Below are positions 7,537 through 17,145 of a stretch of DNA of 64,000 nt, in pieces; the first letter of the stretch is position 1; every line of letters begins with the position of its first letter. A program made the translations under genes and the position numbers. Origin of the DNA: SIG565 sp045540055. Its GTDB lineage: Bacteria > Bacillota > Clostridia > Oscillospirales > Acutalibacteraceae. The DNA lies in assembly GCA_045540055.1 (NCBI GenBank), contig JAZQGO010000002.1, forward strand, positions 1 through 64,000, written 5' to 3'. The notes beneath the pieces are model-generated. The model searched no databases. It worked only from the letters and a program-made list of their open reading frames with translations, and was not told the origin of the DNA.

Positions 7537-8493
7537 ATGTATTGGTTAGGAATTGATTTAGGCGGAACAAACATCGCAACAGGTGTTGTTGACGAAAACT
7601 ATAATATTATCGGTCGCGGTAAGGTTAAGACCAACTGTCTTGGCCGCACGCCCGACGAGATTGCCGATGATATGGCTACGGCTGTATATATGGCAATTGA
7701 AAATGCAGGCATTGATAAAAGCGAAATTGTCGCTATGGGTATCGGCTCACCCGGCTCAATCATACCCGAAACCGGCACCGTGGCTGTTGCTAACAATTTA
7801 GGCTTTGACAATGTGCCGCTCTGTCAGATGCTCAAAAGTCGCACAGGCTTTGATTTCTATATTGAAAATGATGCTAACGCTGCCGCCTATGGTGAACTCT
7901 TAGCAGGCGCCGGCAAGGGCAAAAAGAACTTTGTGGCTGTAACACTCGGTACGGGTGTCGGCGGAGGTATTATAATCGACGGCAAAATTTTCTCGGGCTT
8001 TAACCACGCAGGCGGTGAGCTCGGTCACACCGTTATTATTCACAACGGTGAGCAATGCAACTGTGGCAGACAGGGCTGTTGGGAGGCATACGCTTCGGCT
8101 TCAGCGCTTATCCGTCAGACAAAGTTTGCTATGATTAAAGACCCAAAAAGTGTAATGTGGGAGATAGCAGGAAGTATCGAAAACGTAAACGGTCTGACCG
8201 CCTTTGATGCTATGCGTAAGGGTGACGAAACCGCAACAAAGGTCGTTAACCAATATATCGAATATGTAGCGGTTGGTATCGTTGATATGATAAACATCTT
8301 CCAGCCCGAAGTTATATGTATCGGCGGCGGCATCTCTAAAGAGGGTGACACGCTTATTAACCCAATTAAGAGCTTTGCCCGTCTTGACCGCTACTCTAAG
8401 AATGTCAATATGCAGACCAAAATCAGAACTGCCGAGCTTGGTAACGACGCAGGTATTATCGGCGCGGCATTCCTATGTAATCTCTACAAATAA
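7537..8493 (+). CDS. glk: ROK-family glucokinase
   Basis: The 318-residue protein begins with the phosphate-binding loop GIDLGGTN. It carries the active-site region ENDANAAAYGE and the ROK zinc cluster C-NCGRQGCWE. These features point to an ATP-dependent glucokinase forming glucose 6-phosphate in the cytosol. The start at 7537 is set by AGGAGG (7525-7530) six bases upstream; the stop of hprK lies inside that RBS, so translation is likely coupled. ROK repressors also share this fold, but no N-terminal helix-turn-helix is present, so a kinase is favoured. Confidence 0.93.
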   Translation: MYWLGIDLGGTNIATGVVDENYNIIGRGKVKTNCLGRTPDEIADDMATAVYMAIENAGIDKSEIVAMGIGSPGSIIPETGTVAVANNLGFDNVPLCQMLKSRTGFDFYIENDANAAAYGELLAGAGKGKKNFVAVTLGTGVGGGIIIDGKIFSGFNHAGGELGHTVIIHNGEQCNCGRQGCWEAYASASALIRQTKFAMIKDPKSVMWEIAGSIENVNGLTAFDAMRKGDETATKVVNQYIEYVAVGIVDMINIFQPEVICIGGGISKEGDTLINPIKSFARLDRYSKNVNMQTKIRTAELGNDAGIIGAAFLCNLYK

Positions 8494-8510
8494 TCATCGG
8501 GAGATTTTTT

Positions 8511-9416
8511 ATGAACCGTGAACTAATTTGTTCCTTTTTGCGCCAAAACTGCCTTGAGTATAAAGAACAGGAAAGTATGGCTCGATACACCACCTTTAAA
8601 ATCGGCGGAAATGCCGATTTTTTGGTGCAAGCGCAGAATGAAACAGACGTCTTAAGTATTCACAAATTTTGCAAAGAAAGCCGCATCCCCCTGACCGTAC
8701 TCGGCAAGGGCTCGAATGTTTTGGTGTCGGACGACGGCATTGACGGGATTGTTGTATTATTATCCGGACTCGACAGTATCACCGTAAAGGACAATACCGT
8801 TGTATGTGGGGCAGGCGCTTCGCTTGTCGCTTTATGCAACTGTGCCGCCGTTAACGGCCTTTCGGGACTCGAATTTGCCTTTGGTATACCCGGTACCGTC
8901 GGCGGTGCGGTGATTATGAACGCTGGCGCCTACGGCGGCGAGATAAAGGATGTTATCGTAAATGTGCGCTACATTGACGAGCACGGTCAAATCAGAACCG
9001 TAACCAAAGACGATATGGCGCTTGGCTATCGCACAAGTATTTTTAAATATAACGGCGGTATAATTTTATCGGCTGAATTTGCTCTGTGCAAAGACGATGA
9101 AGCTGAAATCAAGGCAAGAATGGCCGACTTTATGTCACGAAGAAAATCTAAACAGCCACTTGAATACCCGAGCGCCGGCAGTACATTTAAGCGCCCTGAG
9201 GGGTATTTTGCAGGCGCACTGATTGAGGGCAATTCGCTCAAAGGTTATAAAATAGGCGGCGCTATGGTAAGCGAGAAGCACGCAGGCTTCGTCATCAATT
9301 ATGACGGCGCCTCTGCTAAGGATATTAAGGACCTCATATCGCACATTCAAAATACCGTTAAACAAAACGACGGTGTAACTCTTGAACGTGAGGTTATATA
9401 TTTAGGTCGTAATTAG
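8511..9416 (+). CDS. murB: UDP-N-acetylenolpyruvoylglucosamine reductase
   Basis: MurB is the FAD enzyme that reduces UDP-GlcNAc-enolpyruvate to UDP-MurNAc in the second committed step of peptidoglycan synthesis. The 301-residue product shows YTTFKIGG, the FAD-binding GKGSNVLVSD, GIPGTVGGAVIMNAGAYGGE, and the catalytic serine region SAGSTFKRP. It lacks the tyrosine-loop insertion of E. coli-type enzymes, so it is type II. It sits 17 bases after glk and 9 before rapZ. Grouping of murB with rapZ and whiA is common in Bacillota. Confidence 0.96.
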   Translation: MNRELICSFLRQNCLEYKEQESMARYTTFKIGGNADFLVQAQNETDVLSIHKFCKESRIPLTVLGKGSNVLVSDDGIDGIVVLLSGLDSITVKDNTVVCGAGASLVALCNCAAVNGLSGLEFAFGIPGTVGGAVIMNAGAYGGEIKDVIVNVRYIDEHGQIRTVTKDDMALGYRTSIFKYNGGIILSAEFALCKDDEAEIKARMADFMSRRKSKQPLEYPSAGSTFKRPEGYFAGALIEGNSLKGYKIGGAMVSEKHAGFVINYDGASAKDIKDLISHIQNTVKQNDGVTLEREVIYLGRN

Positions 9417-9425
9417 GTAGTTATT

Positions 9426-10286
9426 ATGGAAGTTTTAATTATCACAGGTATGTCGGGTGCGGGAAAAACTCAGGCGGCCAATGCCCTTGAGGATATGGGC
9501 TACTATTGTGTTGACAATATTCCGCCACGTATTATCCCCTCCTTTATTGAGCTGTTTGTCTGTAAGGACGGCGGATTTAATAAGCTAGCTATCGGTACAG
9601 ATATTCGAGGCGGTCAATTATTTGATGATATAATTGAGGTGCTCGACGCCCTTAAAAAGCGTAAAATTTATTACAGAATTTTATTTCTTGATGCGGCAGA
9701 CAACACGCTTATAAACCGCTACAAAGAAAACAGACGCCGTCACCCGTTATCACTTACCGAAAGCATAACGGTTGAGCAGGCGGTTATTAAAGAAAGAAAA
9801 TTACTTTGCGAAATTTATAACCGTGCCGACTATGTTATTGACACTACGCATATTTCTTCGGTGCAATTAAAACAGCAGATTAACGGTATTTTTTCTTGCG
9901 ATAACAACGGCGCTTTTGAAATTCAGTGTGTGTCATTCGGTTACAAATACGGCTCACCAAAGGATGCAGATTTGGTGTTTGATGTGCGTTGTTTACCCAA
10001 CCCCTTCTATGTTGATGAGCTTAAAAACCATACGGGGCTTGAAAAGAGCATTCAGGATTTTGTTATGGCATCAGACAACAGTATCGGCTTTTTAGAGCGT
10101 GTAATTTCTCTGCTTGACTTTGTTATTCCACTTTACATCAAGGAGGGCAAAACACAGCTGGTTATTGCCTTCGGTTGCACGGGTGGACACCACCGTTCTG
10201 TCACCCTTGCCGAGCTTGTAAGCGCGCACCTGACCAAGAATAATTATCACTCTGCTACACTTCACAGAGATATAAACAAAAACTGA
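9426..10286 (+). CDS. rapZ: RNase adapter / nucleotide-binding protein RapZ (YvcJ)
   Basis: The 286-residue protein has a Walker A motif GMSGAGKT at residues 7-14, the family block CVDNIPPRIIPSF, and the conserved C-terminal GCTGGHHRSV. YvcJ/RapZ proteins bind nucleotides. In enterobacteria RapZ directs RNase E to GlmZ sRNA to control amino-sugar synthesis, while in Bacillus YvcJ affects competence. The Bacillota role is less defined. It is followed directly by whiA; the usual neighbour yvcK is missing between them. Confidence 0.95.
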   Translation: MEVLIITGMSGAGKTQAANALEDMGYYCVDNIPPRIIPSFIELFVCKDGGFNKLAIGTDIRGGQLFDDIIEVLDALKKRKIYYRILFLDAADNTLINRYKENRRRHPLSLTESITVEQAVIKERKLLCEIYNRADYVIDTTHISSVQLKQQINGIFSCDNNGAFEIQCVSFGYKYGSPKDADLVFDVRCLPNPFYVDELKNHTGLEKSIQDFVMASDNSIGFLERVISLLDFVIPLYIKEGKTQLVIAFGCTGGHHRSVTLAELVSAHLTKNNYHSATLHRDINKN

Positions 10287-10301
10287 TTTGGGATTATAAT
10301 T

Positions 10302-11195
10302 ATGTCATTCTGCTCAAAACTTAAAACCGAATTATGTAATTTGAGAACGTCCGAATGTTGCCGTATGGCCGAATGCTATGGCATTATGCTGTTCGGACGA
10401 TTCTTTTCACGTGACAAAATCGGTATACAGACCGAAAATGAGGCTGTGGCCGCTAACTTTTGTTACCTGCTTAAAAAATGCTTTGGTATATACGAAAAGC
10501 CGATTTCCTCATTTGGTAAAAGGCCTATGCACAAAGTATCGGTAAGCAGTGCTGGCGACAGAGCAAAAATTATGCAGGGACTCCTCGGCAGCAATGTTTT
10601 AGATACCGATATTTTAAATAAGGACTGTTGTCGTGCGGCATTTTTAAGGGGCGCTTTTTTAAGCTGTGGGCAATGCACTGACCCCGAAAAAAATCCGAGA
10701 ATAGATTTAATAATTAAAAATGAAGCACTTGTCCCTACCCTATTCGGTCTTTTAAGTGACGTCGAAATTGAGCCTAACTTAACGGTGCGTTCCGGCAAAA
10801 ATGTTATTTACTTTAAAAAGAGTGAAACTATTGAAGATTTAATAACCATTATGGGTGCAGGCAATATAACGCTTGAACTAATGGATTTAAAAATAATTAA
10901 GGAAGTGCGCAACAACATAAACCGACGCAATAATGCAGAGGAAGCCAACACCGCAAAGATGGTCGAGGCTTCAATAAAGCAGCGCGGCGCTATTTCCTTT
11001 TTAATAAAGCAAGAAAAATTCGATATTCTGCCCCCCGAGCTTCAAGAGGTAGCGCTTTTGCGTATGGCAAACAAGGAAGCAACCTTAAATGAGTTATGCC
11101 GCCTTTCGAGCTTCCCTCTTACACGTTCAGGCCTTAACCACCGCCTGCGCAGAATTATTGACACAGCAATAAATTACGGTTTTAAGGAGAAATAA
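10302..11195 (+). CDS. whiA: Sporulation/cell division regulator WhiA
   Basis: WhiA proteins combine a LAGLIDADG homing-endonuclease-like N-terminal domain, without nuclease activity, and a C-terminal helix-turn-helix. Here the first spans about residues 5-190, with the typical CRAAFLRGAFLSCG segment. The second lies near residues 245-290 with the end block SRSGLNHRLRRI-like (here TRSGLNHRLRRI). The length of 297 is normal. In Bacillota WhiA affects cell division and chromosome segregation. The stop at 11195 is one base before dnaE, indicating tight coupling. Confidence 0.96.
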   Translation: MSFCSKLKTELCNLRTSECCRMAECYGIMLFGRFFSRDKIGIQTENEAVAANFCYLLKKCFGIYEKPISSFGKRPMHKVSVSSAGDRAKIMQGLLGSNVLDTDILNKDCCRAAFLRGAFLSCGQCTDPEKNPRIDLIIKNEALVPTLFGLLSDVEIEPNLTVRSGKNVIYFKKSETIEDLITIMGAGNITLELMDLKIIKEVRNNINRRNNAEEANTAKMVEASIKQRGAISFLIKQEKFDILPPELQEVALLRMANKEATLNELCRLSSFPLTRSGLNHRLRRIIDTAINYGFKEK

Positions 11196-11196
11196 A

Positions 11197-14100
11197 ATGA
11201 GCTTTGTTCATCTGCATGTGCATACAGAGTATAGCTTGCTTGACGGCTGTTGTCGTATAAGCAGGCTTATTGATGCTGCAAAGCAGATGGGACAAACCGC
11301 CATTGCCATAACCGACCACGGCGTTATGTACGGAGCTGTTGAATTTTATAAAAAGGCTATTGATGCAGGCATAAAACCCATTATTGGGTGTGAGGTTTAC
11401 GTAGCCCCACGCTCACGACATAATAAAGAAAAATTTTACGACAGTGACTATTCTCACCTCGTTCTCTTGTGTAAAAATGAAACGGGCTACCAAAACCTTA
11501 TTAAGCTTGTATCGGTGGGCTTTACCGAGGGTTTTTATTCAAAGCCCAGAATAGATAAGGAAATTTTAGAAAATCATAGTGAAGGGCTTATTGCGCTTTC
11601 TGCCTGCTTAGCAGGTGAAATACCCAAGCTGCTACTTAAAAACGACTATGAGGGTGCTAAAAAGACGGCTCTTTGGTATAAAAATATATTCGGTCAAGAT
11701 AATTACTACCTTGAAATGCAGGACCACGATATTTACGAGCAAAAGCAGGTAAATAACTACATTTTGCGCCTTGCCAGAGAAACGGGCATCGGTGTTGTTG
11801 CCACCAACGACGTGCATTATATTAACAAAGACGACAGCGAAGCACACAAGGTGCTTTTATGTATACAAACGGGCAAAAAGATAACCGATGAGGATACACT
11901 TGAATTTAAAACAAACGAGTTTTACCTGAAAAGTGAAAGTGAAATGGCGCAGATTTTCAGTGCTGTTCCCGACGCTATCAGCAACACGCAAAAGATTGCC
12001 GGTATGTGTAATTTCAATTTTGAATTCGGCAATATTAAGCTACCCGTTTTCGACATTGGGGACACCGACCATTTCACCTATTTTAAGGAGAAATGCTATG
12101 AGGGACTTTATAAAAATTACGGTGAAAATCCAGATAAGGCCGCTGTAGACCGCCTCGAATACGAGCTTAGTGTTATTAACGGCATGGGTTATACCGATTA
12201 TTACCTGATTGTTGCCGATTTTGTAAACTTCGCTAAGACTCACGGTATTCCCGTAGGCCCCGGACGTGGTAGTGGCGCCGCCTCGATTGCGGCATATTGC
12301 ATAGGTATTACGGGTATTGACCCTATAAAGCACAATCTTCTTTTTGAAAGATTTTTAAATCCCGAAAGGGTTTCTATGCCCGACTTTGACATTGATTTCT
12401 GCTATGTTAACCGCCAGAAAGTAATAGATTATGTGATAGATAAATACGGGTTTGACCATGTTGCGCAGATAGTCACCTTTGGTACTATGGCGGCTCGTGC
12501 GGCTGTGCGTGATGTAGGCAGAGCTATGGATGTTCCATATGCGCTTTGTGATAAGGTCGCCAAGCTCATTCCTCAGGAACTGAAAATATCAATACCCTCA
12601 GCGCTCAAAAAATCTCAGGACCTTAAAAATTTGTATGAGAGTGACGATACCGTAAAAACGGTGCTTGATATGGCTATCAAGCTTGAGGGTACACCAAGAA
12701 ACGCCTCTACCCACGCAGCAGGCGTCGTGATTTCAGATAAACCTATCGCCTGGTATGTTCCCCTTTCAAAAAATGATGAGGCCGTTGTAACACAGTATAC
12801 AATGACGGCGCTTGACGAATTGGGACTTTTGAAAATGGACTTTTTAGGACTCAGAAATATAACCATTATTTCTGACACCGAAAAGGCGGTAAGACGGCAC
12901 ACGCCTGATTTTGATGTTGAAAAAATCCCCTTTGATGACACCGCAACCCTTAAAATGATGGGCGAAGGCTACACAGACGGCGTATTTCAGTTTGAATCGG
13001 AGGGTATGCGAAATGTACTACGTCAGTTCGTCCCCGAAACCCTTGAGGACCTGATTGCGATAATTTCGCTCTACCGACCGGGTCCTATGGACTCTATACC
13101 CAAATACATCCACAACCGCCATCACCCAGAGGATGTGACCTATGCACATCCCCTTTTAAAGCCGATACTCGATGTTACCTATGGTTGCATTGTTTATCAA
13201 GAGCAGGTTATGCAGATTTGCCGTAACCTTGCAGGCTATTCTTTGGGACGGGCCGATATAGTCAGACGTGCAATGTCTAAGAAAAAGCACGATGTAATGC
13301 AAAAAGAGCGCAAAGCATTTATATACGGCGAAACCGATGAGCAAGGAAATGTTATATGTGAAGGCGCCATCAGCCGAGGGGTACCCGAAAATATTGCAAG
13401 TGATATTTTCGACGATATGTCAGCCTTCGCTTCTTACGCCTTTAATAAGGGCCACGCCGCCGCATACGGAGTTGTGGCATACAGAACGGCATACCTTAAA
13501 TGCCATTATCCCTCAGAATATATGGCGGCAATGTTCTCAGGAATGATTGACAGCGCAGGAAAAATCGCACAGTATAACCCCGAATGTAAGCGTTTGGGTC
13601 TGACACTCTTGCCACCCGACGTCAATAAAAGCTCAGCAGAATTTGTAGGCAGCGGTGATAAAATTCGCTTTGGTCTTTCTGCACTTAAAAATATGGGCGA
13701 TGCGCTGATAAATAAGATAATTAACGAAAGAACTGCAGGCGGTCCCTTTACCTCGATGTATGATTTTTGTCTTAGATGCTCAGGAAGGGATTTTAACCGC
13801 CGCGCACTTGAAACACTTATTAAAAGCGGCGCCATGGACTCGCTTGAAAAGACAAGAAAGCAGATGATATACTCGATTGACTCGGTATTATCGGCCGTTG
13901 ACAGCGAGAAAAAATACACCGACGCGGGACAAATGGGTCTGTTTGATATGGGCGAAGAAAAGCATACCTTTACCCTCCCCGATACGCCCGAAATGCCGAA
14001 AAAGGAAAGACTACTGCTCGAAAAGGAAGCAACAGGTCTGTTTCTTTCGGGGCATCCGCTTGAAGAATATGCGGCATACTCCGATTTCATTAAATCCAAC

Positions 14101-14640
14101 AGGCTATCAGACATAGTAAGCGGCAGGTATTCGGATGGAAGAAAGGTTACCGTAGTAGCACTAATAAATAACATAAAAGTGCGCACACTTAAAAGCGGAC
14201 AGACTATGGTAAATATTACGGCCGAGGATATGACCGGCACTATAGATGTTACGATGTTTGGCGCCGCCTATCAGGCAAGCCGTAGCCTTTTAAATGAAAA
14301 CAATATTGTTCTGCTCAATGGCCGCATTTCAGAGCGTGAAGACCGCCCGACAGAGATTGTTTGTGACAGGCTCTCCCCTCTTGACGAAAATATCGTGAAG
14401 GAATACACTAAGCGTGCGCCGACGGTTTATGTGAGGGTTCGGTCAATCGACAGTCCCGAGGTAACACAGCTTAAAAATGTTCTGGCGCAAAACAAGGGTA
14501 CCAGCCCTGTGTTTATCTACTGTGAGGACACTAAAAAGAAATTTGCGGCACCCGATTCGCTTAAAATCAACTGTAAAAGCGACACATTAGCAAAAATTTC
14601 GGCAATTGTTGGAAATAATAACGTAAAAACAGTTGAATAA
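11197..14640 (+). CDS. dnaE: DNA polymerase III alpha subunit (DnaE type)
   Basis: The 1147-residue polymerase starts with a PHP domain (HLHVHTEYSLLDG, with metal-binding His). It has the catalytic Asp motif MPDFDIDF near residues 394-401, the palm GPGRGSGA block around 350, a helix-hairpin-helix near 830-880 and a C-terminal OB-fold near 980-1060. Size and order match DnaE1/DnaE3-type enzymes of Clostridia, which work alongside PolC. No intein or frameshift is seen. Its place between whiA and pfkA matches other Clostridia. Confidence 0.97.
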   Translation: MSFVHLHVHTEYSLLDGCCRISRLIDAAKQMGQTAIAITDHGVMYGAVEFYKKAIDAGIKPIIGCEVYVAPRSRHNKEKFYDSDYSHLVLLCKNETGYQNLIKLVSVGFTEGFYSKPRIDKEILENHSEGLIALSACLAGEIPKLLLKNDYEGAKKTALWYKNIFGQDNYYLEMQDHDIYEQKQVNNYILRLARETGIGVVATNDVHYINKDDSEAHKVLLCIQTGKKITDEDTLEFKTNEFYLKSESEMAQIFSAVPDAISNTQKIAGMCNFNFEFGNIKLPVFDIGDTDHFTYFKEKCYEGLYKNYGENPDKAAVDRLEYELSVINGMGYTDYYLIVADFVNFAKTHGIPVGPGRGSGAASIAAYCIGITGIDPIKHNLLFERFLNPERVSMPDFDIDFCYVNRQKVIDYVIDKYGFDHVAQIVTFGTMAARAAVRDVGRAMDVPYALCDKVAKLIPQELKISIPSALKKSQDLKNLYESDDTVKTVLDMAIKLEGTPRNASTHAAGVVISDKPIAWYVPLSKNDEAVVTQYTMTALDELGLLKMDFLGLRNITIISDTEKAVRRHTPDFDVEKIPFDDTATLKMMGEGYTDGVFQFESEGMRNVLRQFVPETLEDLIAIISLYRPGPMDSIPKYIHNRHHPEDVTYAHPLLKPILDVTYGCIVYQEQVMQICRNLAGYSLGRADIVRRAMSKKKHDVMQKERKAFIYGETDEQGNVICEGAISRGVPENIASDIFDDMSAFASYAFNKGHAAAYGVVAYRTAYLKCHYPSEYMAAMFSGMIDSAGKIAQYNPECKRLGLTLLPPDVNKSSAEFVGSGDKIRFGLSALKNMGDALINKIINERTAGGPFTSMYDFCLRCSGRDFNRRALETLIKSGAMDSLEKTRKQMIYSIDSVLSAVDSEKKYTDAGQMGLFDMGEEKHTFTLPDTPEMPKKERLLLEKEATGLFLSGHPLEEYAAYSDFIKSNRLSDIVSGRYSDGRKVTVVALINNIKVRTLKSGQTMVNITAEDMTGTIDVTMFGAAYQASRSLLNENNIVLLNGRISEREDRPTEIVCDRLSPLDENIVKEYTKRAPTVYVRVRSIDSPEVTQLKNVLAQNKGTSPVFIYCEDTKKKFAAPDSLKINCKSDTLAKISAIVGNNNVKTVE

Positions 14641-14698
14641 TTTTTTTAAATATTATATAATTACCTTAATTAGTTATATCAATTTGGAGATGAGTTAA

Positions 14699-15667
14699 AT
14701 GGCAATTAAGACGATAGGCGTTTTAACAAGCGGCGGCGATGCCCCCGGTATGAACGCAGCGATTCGCTCGGTTGTAAGAGCCGCCATCGCTATGGGGCTT
14801 AAGGTTAAGGGTATTCACCACGGTTACAACGGTTTAATCGAGGGTGATATTTTTGATATGACAGTACGCTCGGTATCCGATATTATACATCGTGGCGGTA
14901 CCGTTTTATATACTGCGAGAAGTCCTCTTTTTAAAACCGAAGAAGGCATTAATCTTGCGGTTGAAAACTGTAAAAAATTCGGTATTGACGGTATTGTTGT
15001 TATCGGCGGTGACGGCTCCTTCAGAGGCGCCAGAGACCTATCTTTAAAGGGTATCCCCTGCATCGGTGTTCCCGGTACTATTGATAATGACATCGCTTCC
15101 ACCGAATACACCATCGGCTTTGACACAGCAATGAACACCGCTATGGAAATGGTGGATAAACTGCGTGATACCACACAGTCACACGAGCGCTGCAGTGTTG
15201 TTGAGGTTATGGGCAGACACGCAGGCTGGTTGGCTTTGCAGACAGGTATTGCGGTAGGTGCAACCGCTATTTTGGTGCCTGAGGTACCCTTTGATTTCGA
15301 AAAGGATATTATAGGCGAAATTAAGTTGGCACAAAAGACAGGTAAAATGCACTATATCATTGTTGTTGCCGAGGGTGTTGGTAATGTACACGAAATTGCA
15401 AAGTGCGTTGAAGAAAAAGCAGGCATCGTAACACGTGCCACAGTTCTCGGTCATGTTCAACGTGGTGGTAGCCCGACAGTGCGTGATCGCGTTATGGCAA
15501 GCGGTATGGGCTACGAGGCCGTAAAACTCTTAAAGGAAGGTATCGGCAACCGTGTCATTGCATACCGCAATAATGAGGTCGTAAACTTCGATATTTACGA
15601 GGCTCTTAATATGGAGAAGCCGTTTGATATCGAGGCTTATAAAATGGCATATACCATTTCTATCTAA
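14699..15667 (+). CDS. pfkA: ATP-dependent 6-phosphofructokinase
   Basis: The 322-residue enzyme phosphorylates fructose 6-phosphate to the 1,6-bisphosphate, the committed step of glycolysis. Visible motifs are LTSGGDAPGMNAAIR at the N-terminus, GGDGSFRGA (the Gly after GGD marks ATP rather than pyrophosphate use), PGTIDNDI with the catalytic Asp, and EVMGRHAGW. It is the last gene of the hprK operon and ends at a strong hairpin. Co-transcription with hprK ties flux sensing to the flux-controlling enzyme. Confidence 0.97.
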   Translation: MAIKTIGVLTSGGDAPGMNAAIRSVVRAAIAMGLKVKGIHHGYNGLIEGDIFDMTVRSVSDIIHRGGTVLYTARSPLFKTEEGINLAVENCKKFGIDGIVVIGGDGSFRGARDLSLKGIPCIGVPGTIDNDIASTEYTIGFDTAMNTAMEMVDKLRDTTQSHERCSVVEVMGRHAGWLALQTGIAVGATAILVPEVPFDFEKDIIGEIKLAQKTGKMHYIIVVAEGVGNVHEIAKCVEEKAGIVTRATVLGHVQRGGSPTVRDRVMASGMGYEAVKLLKEGIGNRVIAYRNNEVVNFDIYEALNMEKPFDIEAYKMAYTISI

Positions 15668-15676
15668 TAATTATTG

Positions 15677-15714
15677 AGCACGGTTTCTTTATTCAGATTT
15701 AAAGAAACCGTGCT
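15677..15714 (+). terminator. Hairpin after pfkA
   Basis: A perfect 14-bp stem (15677-15690 with 15701-15714) with a 10-base loop follows pfkA. It is not followed by a long T run, so it may act as a weak terminator or an mRNA 3' stabiliser that lets some transcripts continue into alr. Confidence 0.6.
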
Positions 15715-15731
15715 TGCTTAGGATGATTAAA

Positions 15732-16865
15732 ATGGACTTTTTACATAGGACATGGGTCGAAATTGATTTAGATGCTCTAACGCACAATTTCAACACCGTC
15801 AAAATAAACTCTGCAGGCAGTAAGATTATGGCGGTTGTAAAGGCTAATGCTTATGGGCACTCGGTTAAGTATATTGCGCCAAAGCTTGAACAGCTTGGTG
15901 CCGATAGCTTTGCTGTATCAAATCTTGTCGAAGCGCTACAGCTGCGTGAATACGGTATAACAAAGCCAATTCTTATTCTTGGCTATACCCCTGCTGAAAA
16001 TGCCGATATTCTGGCAAAAAGCGACATTGCTCAGACCGTGTTCAGCCCCGAATTTGCTAAGAAACTGAGCCAAAACGCACAAGACCAAGGCGTAACGGTT
16101 AAAATTCATATTAAGCTTGATACGGGTATGGGGCGTATTGGTTTTGATTGCCGAAGTGACGACTCGTGCGGACTTGACGAGGCAATAGACGCCCTGCGTC
16201 TACCCTCACTCGAATATGAGGGTGTATTTACACATTTTAGTGTTGCTGACAGTAATAAAGCAGATGCGATTGAATTTACCAACGCACAATACAACAGATT
16301 TTTGAGTTGTATTTCAAAAATTGAGGCGGCAGGCTTTAAGGCAAAATACAAGCACTGCTGTAACTCGGCAGGCAGTTGTCTGCATACGGACAAGCATATG
16401 GATTTTGTCCGTCCCGGAATAATTCTATATGGGCTTACACCGGATGACAGTCTGACTCTCCCCTTAAAGTTTTTGCCCGTTATGACCTTTAAGTCGGTAA
16501 TTTCAATGGTTAAAACCATTGAAAAGGGCGAAACGGTCAGCTACGGCCGCACTTTTACTGCACGAAGAGCTATGAAAATAGCCACCGTAACCGCAGGCTA
16601 TGCTGACGGCTACCCTAGAATACTCTCGGACAAGGCGGAGGTTATCGTTAACGGTCAGCGTGCCAAGGTAATCGGTCGCATATGTATGGACCAATTTATA
16701 ATTGATATAAGTCATATTGAAAATGTAAAAGAGGATGACGAGGTCATTCTTTTTGGCAAGGAGCTACCCGTTGAGGAATTGGCTTCAATTGCCGGTACAA
16801 TTAACTATGAAATAGTCTGTGGAATTTCACCCAGAGTTCCCAGAATTATAAGCAAACACGAATAA
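15732..16865 (+). CDS. alr: Alanine racemase
   Basis: This PLP enzyme makes D-alanine for peptidoglycan. VVKANAYGH places the PLP lysine at residue 37, and SYGRTFTA holds the catalytic Tyr of the C-terminal beta domain. ATG 15732 is chosen because AGGA lies eight bases upstream and the family begins with a short segment before WVEIDLDAL; in-frame TTG 15714 and ATG 15723 fall in or near the terminator. The last four codons and the stop (Ser-Lys-His-Glu-stop) lie inside the terminal inverted repeat of the element at 16850-17122, so the C-terminus looks acquired with that insertion. Confidence 0.95.
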   Translation: MDFLHRTWVEIDLDALTHNFNTVKINSAGSKIMAVVKANAYGHSVKYIAPKLEQLGADSFAVSNLVEALQLREYGITKPILILGYTPAENADILAKSDIAQTVFSPEFAKKLSQNAQDQGVTVKIHIKLDTGMGRIGFDCRSDDSCGLDEAIDALRLPSLEYEGVFTHFSVADSNKADAIEFTNAQYNRFLSCISKIEAAGFKAKYKHCCNSAGSCLHTDKHMDFVRPGIILYGLTPDDSLTLPLKFLPVMTFKSVISMVKTIEKGETVSYGRTFTARRAMKIATVTAGYADGYPRILSDKAEVIVNGQRAKVIGRICMDQFIIDISHIENVKEDDEVILFGKELPVEELASIAGTINYEIVCGISPRVPRIISKHE

Positions 16866-17122
16866 TCCGAGCCTGCCTAAAATGGCATAATTTCGGTGCT
16901 TTTCGGCTTGTCATCGTCTGTAGGCGTTAGCCTTACAGACTTTTTCGCACCAAAAATCATACAAAATTCTGCTCATTTTAGGTCGTAGAATTTTAAAGAG
17001 AAAGATTTTTGTCTGTGCGAGGCACAAAGCGCAACAAATCCTGTCGGATTTGTGAGTATTTTAACAAAGCAAAGACGGAAATCTTACCTTTAAAATCAGG
17101 TTTGGATTATTCATGTTTGCTT
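16850..17122. mobile_element. MITE-like element with imperfect 26-bp terminal inverted repeats
   Basis: The ends are aagcaaacacgaataatcc (16850-16868) and its near reverse complement (17104-17122). Over 26 bases 23 match. Inside are further nested inverted segments, for example around aatttt-aaag-agatttttgtct (16972-17013) versus agacggaaatcttacctttaaaat (17073-17096). No transposase is encoded. The 39 bases at its right end recur with two mismatches at 57161-57199. The left end overlaps the stop of alr. It may also fold as an RNA in the alr-mscL interval. Confidence 0.65.
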
Positions 17123-17145
17123 AAAAACAAACGGAGGATATGAAA

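Noticed and set aside
13506..14240. Long minus-strand frame opposite dnaE
   Set aside because: It is composed of shadow codons of dnaE, has no start context and no recognisable protein features.
14641..14698. Possible riboswitch before pfkA
   Set aside because: The gap is only 58 bases and AT-rich without a stable fold.
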